Part shown: positions 58,834-64,000 of the stretch, piece by piece | Layout of the letters: each line of letters starts with the position of its first letter | How positions within the stretch are numbered: the stretch's first letter is position 1 | Assembly (NCBI RefSeq): GCF_902859585.1 | Contig: NZ_CADIJM010000006.1 | Span: 62,001-126,000 of the forward strand | Source: Achromobacter animicus | GTDB taxonomy: Bacteria; Pseudomonadota; Gammaproteobacteria; Burkholderiales; Burkholderiaceae_B | DNA length: 64,000 bases | Reading direction: 5' to 3' | Made by a program: the position numbers and the translations under genes | Notes under the pieces: generated by a model | The model's input: only the letters and a program-made list of their open reading frames with translations | The model's database searches: none | What the model was told of the DNA's origin: nothing

Positions 58834-59751
58834 ATGAGGCCAGTCACGTTCGACCTGGAGGTGCTGCGCAGCTTCGTCGCGGGCGTCGACCTGGGCAGCT
58901 TCGGGCGCGCGGCTGACCGCCTGGGCCGGTCGACGTCGGCCGTGAGCGCGCAGCTGAAAAAGCTGGAGGAGCAGGCCGGCGTGCCGCTGCTGCGCAAGGA
59001 CGGGCGGGGCTTGGCGCTGACCGATGCCGGCGAGACCATGCTGGCCTACGCCCGCCGGCTTCTCGACCTGAACGACCAGGCCGCGCGCGCCGTGCGCGGC
59101 ACGCAATTGCACGGCCGCGTGCGTCTCGGCCTGCAAGAGGATTTTGCCGAGATGCTGCTGCCGCGCGTGCTCGGCCGCTTTGCGCGCGCCCATCCCAAGG
59201 TCCGGATCGAGGCGCGCGTCGCCCGCAACACGGACCTTCTGGAACGCGTCGCGCTGGGCCAGCTTGATTTGGCGCTGGCCTGGGACCACGACGCCCGCCA
59301 GCCGCAGGCACAGCGGCTGGCCGAGCTGCCGATGTGCTGGATCGGGCCCGCGCACCCTGCGCCGGTGCCGGATGCGGACGGCGCGCTGCCGCTGGCGGCA
59401 TTCGAGTCGCCCTGCCTGTTCCGCGGCTGCGCCACCGACGCGCTGGACCGCGCCGGCATTGCCTGGCTGGCTGCCTTCACCAGCCCGAGTCTCTCGGGCC
59501 TGTGGGCGGCAGTTTCCGCGGGGCTGGGAGTGGCCGTGCGCACGCCCCTTGGCCTGCCGTCCACCGTTCGCGTGATGAAGCCGGGCGAACACGGGTTGCC
59601 CGACTTGCCGGTCATCGCGTTGTCGCTGTACCGCGCGCAGGCGCAGCCCGATCCGGTCTGCGCCGCGCTGGACGAAATCCTGGTGCAATGCGTCAATGAC
59701 AGCGTCGCCGCGTTGGCGGCCACGCGTTTTCAGGAGCGGGCCTCGCTGTGA
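58834..59751 (+). CDS. LysR family regulator (divergent to MFS)
   Basis: A 305-residue LysR-type regulator: FVAGVDLGSFGRAADRLGRSTSAVSAQLKKLEEQAG is the DNA-binding motif at residues 14-49, followed by the effector domain (RVRLGLQEDFAEMLLPRVL). It is divergent from the MFS transporter and has paired operator-like repeats before its start. Its TGA overlaps the GTG start of the next LysR gene (GTGA, 59748-59751). Confidence 0.88.
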   Translation: MRPVTFDLEVLRSFVAGVDLGSFGRAADRLGRSTSAVSAQLKKLEEQAGVPLLRKDGRGLALTDAGETMLAYARRLLDLNDQAARAVRGTQLHGRVRLGLQEDFAEMLLPRVLGRFARAHPKVRIEARVARNTDLLERVALGQLDLALAWDHDARQPQAQRLAELPMCWIGPAHPAPVPDADGALPLAAFESPCLFRGCATDALDRAGIAWLAAFTSPSLSGLWAAVSAGLGVAVRTPLGLPSTVRVMKPGEHGLPDLPVIALSLYRAQAQPDPVCAALDEILVQCVNDSVAALAATRFQERASL

Positions 59752-60653
59752 ACCAATTCCATGAAATGACGGTATTCCTGGCCGTGGCGGACGCGGGCAG
59801 TTTTTCCGGCGGGGCCCGGCGCCTGGAAATGTCCGCGCCCACCGTCACGCGCAGCGTGGCGGCGCTGGAACGTCGTCTGGGTGCTTTGCTGCTGGTGCGC
59901 ACCACGCGCAGTCTGCGCCTGACCGAAGCCGGCCAGCGCTATGCCGCCGATTGCCGCCGCATCCTGGAAGACGTCGAACGCGCCGACGACGCCGCCGCCG
60001 GTGCAATGGCGGTCCCGCGCGGCGCGCTGGCAATCACCGCGCCCGCGCTGTTTGGCGAGCTGCATGTGATGCCGGCAGTGCTGGGATACTTGCGCGCCCA
60101 TCGCCAGGTGTCGGTGCGAGCGCTGCTGGTGGATCGCGTCGTCAATCTGGTGGACGAGGACATCGATGTCGCCGTGCGGATCGGCGCGCTGCCCGATTCC
60201 TCGTTGACGGCGGTGCCCGTGGGACACGTGCGCCGCGTGGTGTGCGCCGCGCCCGGCTTTCTGCGCGATCATGGCGAGCCGGCCGACCCCGAGTCGCTGC
60301 ATCAATTCTGCACCATCACGGCTGCCATGGAAGGACGCGCGCCGCAGTGGCGTTTTGCGCAGGCCGGCCAGACCGTGCGCCTGAACCTGCAATCGCAGTT
60401 GACCGTGACGTCGTTCCAGGCGGCGGTGGCGGCCGCGCGCGAAGGCTGGGGCCTGACGCAGGTGATGTCCTACCAGGTGGCGCCGCATCTGGCCAGTGGC
60501 GCCTTGCAGGTGGTGCTGCGCGGCTTCGAGATGCCGCCCGTGCCCGTGCATCTGGTGTATCCGGAAGGGCGCAAAAGCTCGGCCAAGGTGCGCAGCTTTG
60601 TGGATTTCTGCGTGGATGCGCTACGCGCGGATCTGGCGGCGCTGCCCGCCTGA
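59748..60653 (+). CDS. LysR family regulator (overlapping previous LysR gene)
   Basis: A 301-residue LysR-type regulator. GTG at 59748 is the start, coupled to the previous gene's stop. The DNA-binding part (FLAVADAGSFSGGARRLEMSAPTVTRSVAALE) is followed by an effector domain (GALAITAPALFGELHVMPAVLGYLR). The order suggests control of the GST gene 106 bp downstream, which is a common LysR-GST arrangement. Two regulators in one transcript is uncommon. Confidence 0.88.
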   Translation: MNQFHEMTVFLAVADAGSFSGGARRLEMSAPTVTRSVAALERRLGALLLVRTTRSLRLTEAGQRYAADCRRILEDVERADDAAAGAMAVPRGALAITAPALFGELHVMPAVLGYLRAHRQVSVRALLVDRVVNLVDEDIDVAVRIGALPDSSLTAVPVGHVRRVVCAAPGFLRDHGEPADPESLHQFCTITAAMEGRAPQWRFAQAGQTVRLNLQSQLTVTSFQAAVAAAREGWGLTQVMSYQVAPHLASGALQVVLRGFEMPPVPVHLVYPEGRKSSAKVRSFVDFCVDALRADLAALPA

Positions 60654-60758
60654 CGGGTTTATTTCATTTACCGCAAGAGTGTCTTGCCGGCGCCGGCCGT
60701 TCCGGATTTGCGTCGCGGGTCCCAACATGGAGTCTCGAATCCACCAGGGAGATCCCCG

Positions 60759-61412
60759 ATGCAAACCAACCCCGCCCCGGCGCAGGCTGCCGCTCCGCTG
60801 AAGTTTTACAGTTTCCCGCTGTCCGGCCACGCGCATCGGGTCGCGCTGATGCTGTCACTGCTGGATGTCGCGCACGAACGCATCGACGTCGACCTGCGCC
60901 AGCGCGAACAAAAGCGGCCTGATTTCCTGGCGCTCAATGCCTTCGGCCAAGTGCCAGTCATTGACGACAACGGCGTCGTGGTGGCCGACTCGACCGCCAT
61001 CCTGGTGTACCTGGCCAAGCAATACGGCGGCCGCGCCTGGCTGCCGGACGATCCGGTTGGCGCGGCCGCCGTGCAGCGCTGGCTGTCGGTGGCATCGGGG
61101 CCGCTGGCCGGCGGGCCCGCGTCGGCGCGGCTGGTGACGCTGTTCGGCGCGCCGCTCGATGTGGACGCCACGTTGGCGCGGGCCCATGCGTTGCTTGGGG
61201 TGATGGAGGGAGAACTCACGCACCGCGAGTTCCTGGCCGGCAGTGCGCCGACCATCGCCGATGTCGCCTGCTACGCCTATGTGGCGCATGCGCCCGAAGG
61301 CAACGTGTCGCTGGCCGATTATCCGCGCATCCGTGCGTGGCTCACGCGCATCGAAAATCTGCCGCGGTTCGTTCCCATGGCGTCGTCGCCCGTGGGCCTG
61401 CTGGCCGCCTGA
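60759..61412 (+). CDS. Glutathione S-transferase family protein
   Basis: A 217-residue protein with a GST N-terminal thioredoxin-like domain (FYSFPLSGHAHRVALMLSLL; the Ser in SFPLSGH is the likely thiol-activating residue) and a C-terminal helical domain. The glutathione-binding cis-Pro motif GQVPVIDD and ADSTAIL are present. GGGAGAT lies upstream. It probably detoxifies electrophiles by conjugation to glutathione. The PNPOx-fold gene follows after 29 bp in the same direction. Confidence 0.9.
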   Translation: MQTNPAPAQAAAPLKFYSFPLSGHAHRVALMLSLLDVAHERIDVDLRQREQKRPDFLALNAFGQVPVIDDNGVVVADSTAILVYLAKQYGGRAWLPDDPVGAAAVQRWLSVASGPLAGGPASARLVTLFGAPLDVDATLARAHALLGVMEGELTHREFLAGSAPTIADVACYAYVAHAPEGNVSLADYPRIRAWLTRIENLPRFVPMASSPVGLLAA

Positions 61413-61441
61413 AGACCCGCGCACACTGCAAGGACACCGTC

Positions 61442-62392
61442 ATGAATCTGCCCGAACACACCGCACCGTCTCCCTGGCATGCGGGCGAACTGCACTTGCA
61501 GGAGCACGCCGGCGTGGCCGCGCGCATGGACATGGTGGGCCGCAAGGTCATCCGCGACTACATGCCGGATCAGCATCGCGAATTCTTCGCGCAGTTGCCA
61601 TTCGTGGTGGCCGGCGCCGTCGACCCGCAGGGCGATCCGTGGGCCGGCATTCTGGAAGGGCAGCCGGGCTTTGCCGTGTCGCCGGACCCGCATACGCTGC
61701 GCATCGCGGCCATGCCTGACGAGGACGACCCGCTGCGCGCCGGGTTGGGATTGGGCCAGCCCGTCGGCTTGCTGGGCATCGAGCTGCACACGCGCCGCCG
61801 CAACCGCATGAACGGCCGCATCGCCGCCTGGGATGGCAAGCGCTTCGACGTGGCGGTGGCGCAATCATTCGGCAATTGTCCGCAGTACATCCAGTCGCGC
61901 GACTTCTTCTTCTCGCGCTCGCCGTCGATGCGCTTTGCCGCCGCATTGCCGGAGCGCGCCGGACTGGATGACGCGGCGCGCGCGCTGATCTCGGCGTCCG
62001 ACACCTTCTTTGTCGCCAGTTATGCCGGGCACGCCGTCGATGTGTCGCACCGGGGCGGCAAGCCCGGCTTCGTGCGGGTGGACGGCGACGTGCTGACCAT
62101 TCCGGACTTTTCCGGCAACCGCTTTTTCAACACCCTGGGCAACCTGGCCGCGAATCCTGTTGCCGGTCTGCTGTTCATCGACTTTGAACGCGGCGACCTG
62201 CTGCAACTGACGGGGCGCGCCGAGGTGATTCTGGACAGCCCCGAAATCGCCGTGTTCGAGGGCGCCGAACGCCTGTGGCGCGTGCACGTGCGCCGCGTGG
62301 TCCGCCGGCCGGGTGCACTGGCCCTGCGCTGGCGCTTCGATGCGTGGTCGCCCACTGCACTGGCGACCGGGCGGTGGCCGGCAGCCGCATAG
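61442..62392 (+). CDS. Pyridoxamine 5'-phosphate oxidase-fold protein
   Basis: A 316-residue FMN-binding split-barrel protein, PNPOx-like. Seen: FFAQLPFVVAGAVDPQGDPW, NFGNCPQY-type core (FGNCPQYIQSR) and GGKPGFVRVDGDVLTIPDF with NRFFNTLGNL. In some species this fold is fused to an FAD/NAD oxidoreductase; here it stands alone. A role in redox detoxification fits the adjoining GST and LysR genes but is not proven. It is convergent with the HxlR gene. Confidence 0.78.
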   Translation: MNLPEHTAPSPWHAGELHLQEHAGVAARMDMVGRKVIRDYMPDQHREFFAQLPFVVAGAVDPQGDPWAGILEGQPGFAVSPDPHTLRIAAMPDEDDPLRAGLGLGQPVGLLGIELHTRRRNRMNGRIAAWDGKRFDVAVAQSFGNCPQYIQSRDFFFSRSPSMRFAAALPERAGLDDAARALISASDTFFVASYAGHAVDVSHRGGKPGFVRVDGDVLTIPDFSGNRFFNTLGNLAANPVAGLLFIDFERGDLLQLTGRAEVILDSPEIAVFEGAERLWRVHVRRVVRRPGALALRWRFDAWSPTALATGRWPAAA

Positions 62393-62394
62393 TC

Positions 62395-62850
62395 TCAGGC
62401 GTCCGCCGCCACCTTGCGCACGACAGTGTCGTCGGGGTGCAGCAGCCGGCCGTCCTGCGCGCGGATCTCCATCCTTTGCACCGGTTGCCCGCGCTGGCGG
62501 TCGATCAGGGTGGAATGCGCCTCATCGGGACCGTAGTAGTGGTCCTCGCCCCACTGGCGCAGTCCGACGATCACCGGAAACAGCGCCTTGCCTTTATCCG
62601 TAAGCACGTATTCCTGGTAGGCGCTGCCGTCGGATGCCGGCGCGACGGCAAGAATGCCGTGCGCGACCAGCGTGCGCAGCCGGTCGCTCAGGATGTTCTT
62701 GGCCATGCCCAGGCTTTTCTGGAATTCGCCAAACCGGCGCAGGCCGTCAAAGGCATCCCGCACGATGAGCAGTGACCACCAGTCGCCGATGGCGTCGAGC
62801 GAGCGCGCGACCGGGCAGGCGGCGCCTTCAAGGCTGGTGCGTTTGACCAT
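62395..62850 (-). CDS. HxlR family transcriptional regulator
   Basis: A 151-residue winged-helix regulator of the HxlR family: CPVARSLDAIGDWWSLLIVRDAFDG, with Cys12 at the N terminus where many redox or aldehyde sensors of this family have theirs. RRFGEFQKSLGMAKNILSDRLRTL is the recognition region. It is divergent from the MFS gene at 62943 and probably regulates it through palindromes in the 92-bp gap. Confidence 0.88.
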   Translation of the reverse strand: MVKRTSLEGAACPVARSLDAIGDWWSLLIVRDAFDGLRRFGEFQKSLGMAKNILSDRLRTLVAHGILAVAPASDGSAYQEYVLTDKGKALFPVIVGLRQWGEDHYYGPDEAHSTLIDRQRGQPVQRMEIRAQDGRLLHPDDTVVRKVAADA

Positions 62851-62882
62851 GCGGGCTCCTTGCGGCTTTTCAGAACAAAGTT

Positions 62883-62935
62883 GGTTGCATTATAAAACCT
62901 GTAGGTCTAGCATTCTGGTTTTGTAATAAAACCAG
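62883..62935. promoter_or_regulatory. Duplicated inverted repeats, probable HxlR operator
   Basis: A perfect 8-bp dyad CTGGTTTT/AAAACCAG (62915-62935, spacer GTAAT) follows a related element with outer arms GGTT and AACC (62883-62899). Both share the pattern GGTT...ATAAAACC. They lie between the divergent HxlR and MFS genes. Confidence 0.65.
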
Positions 62936-62942
62936 ATTAATC

Positions 62943-64000
62943 ATGAACCCGACCGCCCGATCCGACCCGCCCGAAGGCGATGCGACCCCCTCGATGCCGC
63001 CCGCGCTGGTTTTCCTGCTGGCAGCGGCGTGCGCGCTCAGCGTCGCCAACGTGTATTACGCGCAGCCGTTGCTCGACGCCATCGGCCGCGAATTCCGCCT
63101 GGACCAGGCGGCCGTGGGCATCGTCATCACCGCCACCCAGCTGGGCTGCGCGCTGGCGCTGTTCTTCGTGGTGCCGCTGGGCGACCTGCTGGATCGGCGG
63201 CGGCTGATGCTGGGGCAGTTGGGACTTCTGGTGCTGGCCTTGGCCGCGGTGGCGGCGTCTGCGAACGCACCGTGGCTGCTGGCCGGCATGGTGGCGTTGG
63301 GATTGCTGGGCACGGCGATGACGCAGGGCCTGCTTGCGCTGTCCGCGGCGCTGGCGGCGCCTGCTGAGCGCGGACGCGTCGTGGGGGCGGCGCAGGGCGG
63401 GGTGGTGATCGGCCTGTTGCTGGCGCGCACCTTGGCTGGCGCGCTGGCGGACCTGTGGGGCTGGCGTGCGGTGTATGTGGCGTCGGCCATTCTGTCGGCG
63501 GTGCTGGCGCTGGTGCTGGTCCGCTGGCTGCCGCGGCGGCAGTTGCCGGTGGCCGGGCTGGGCTACGGCGCGCTGTTGCGTTCCGTCTTCACGTTGCTGG
63601 TCACGGAACGCGTGCTGCGCGTGCGCGGCATGATCGCGCTGTTGATGTTCGCCGCGTTCAGCGCGTTCTGGACCGCGCTGGTGCTGCCGCTGAGCGCGCC
63701 GCCGCATTCGCTGTCGCACACGGCGGTGGGGGCGTTCGGACTGGTCGGGGTGGTGGGCGTGCTGATGGCGGCGCGCGCCGGCCGTCAGGCCGACGCCGGT
63801 CATGGCCAGCGCACCACCGCGATCGGCCTGGCGCTGCTATGCATGGCATGGGTGCCGATCGCCTTGCTGGACCACAGCCTGTGGCTGCTGGCGCTGGGCG
63901 TGCTGGCGCTGGACCTGGCGCTGCAGGCGCTGCACGTGACCAATCAGGCGATGATCTTCAGCATCAGCGCGCAGGCGCACAGCCGGCTGGTGGCCGGCTA
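62943..64000 (+). CDS. MFS transporter, cut by the window edge
   Basis: At least 352 residues of a major facilitator protein whose C terminus lies beyond the window. It shows VANVYYAQPLLDAIGREF in helix 1, a typical start for the YdhP-like exporter group, GDLLDRRRLMLGQLGLLVL after helix 2 and RTLAGALADLWGWRAVY. It is divergent from the HxlR regulator, so it may export the compound that HxlR senses. The stop codon is not in the window. Confidence 0.82.
   Translation, partial: MNPTARSDPPEGDATPSMPPALVFLLAAACALSVANVYYAQPLLDAIGREFRLDQAAVGIVITATQLGCALALFFVVPLGDLLDRRRLMLGQLGLLVLALAAVAASANAPWLLAGMVALGLLGTAMTQGLLALSAALAAPAERGRVVGAAQGGVVIGLLLARTLAGALADLWGWRAVYVASAILSAVLALVLVRWLPRRQLPVAGLGYGALLRSVFTLLVTERVLRVRGMIALLMFAAFSAFWTALVLPLSAPPHSLSHTAVGAFGLVGVVGVLMAARAGRQADAGHGQRTTAIGLALLCMAWVPIALLDHSLWLLALGVLALDLALQALHVTNQAMIFSISAQAHSRLVAG

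Overview
The window looks like chromosomal DNA of a high-GC betaproteobacterium of the family Alcaligenaceae, most likely Achromobacter or a close Bordetella relative. The basis is gene content and protein similarity recalled from memory, not a database search. Pointers are a pheST-ihfA block, Bug-type tripartite tricarboxylate binding protein, many LysR regulators, a pgaABCD (bpsABCD-like) polysaccharide operon, an hmp-nsrR pair and strong G/C third-position bias. No prophage, integrase, transposase, CRISPR array, rRNA or replication origin was seen.

Layout. 1-460 is gene-free, rich in tight hairpins and closed by an intrinsic terminator. 462-8111 is informational core: ubiK, comM, rpmI-rplT-pheS-pheT-ihfA, a MerR regulator and tRNA-Pro(GGG). 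8297-16054 holds a Na+/H+ antiporter, a CigR-like protein, two Rmf/CrpP-like paralogs, a PhzF protein, a YpeA-type acetyltransferase, an M14 deacylase, a SYLF lipoprotein and an Lrp regulator. 16215-25868 holds two exporters, an AGE-family epimerase among small unknown genes, and two divergent LysR-transporter units (Bug protein plus N-formylglutamate amidohydrolase; bile-acid-type symporter). 25947-36754 holds a Rieske protein, an ABC exporter, an aldo/keto reductase, a PepSY membrane protein with a small coupled partner, a metallophosphatase, PBP1A, and an AraC/Fsr-exporter pair.

36768-44845 is a biofilm module: pgaABCD on the minus strand, with overlapping pgaB/C and pgaC/D, opposite a diguanylate cyclase with intact GGEEF and RxxD motifs. 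In E. coli PgaCD needs c-di-GMP, so the cyclase may feed the synthase. 44835-49608 holds an S9 lipoprotein peptidase, a small lipoprotein, a thioesterase, dinB and a YqeY-like gene, with a duplicated REP-like element after dinB. 49694-51471 is a nitric-oxide unit: an NsrR-type palindrome, hmp and nsrR. The remainder is typical accessory DNA: a D-amino acid dehydrogenase, a DMT exporter, a proline dehydrogenase-family protein, an AraC regulator, a flavodoxin-fold reductase, three LysR genes, two MFS transporters (one cut by the window edge), a GST, a PNPOx-fold protein and an HxlR repressor.

No obviously new multi-gene system stands out. The most worthwhile loci are the structured 5' region, the CrpP-like pair, a possible small RNA or leader at 12315-12560, the rpmI leader without infC, and three short tandem repeats, each with a period divisible by three, at gene 3' ends.
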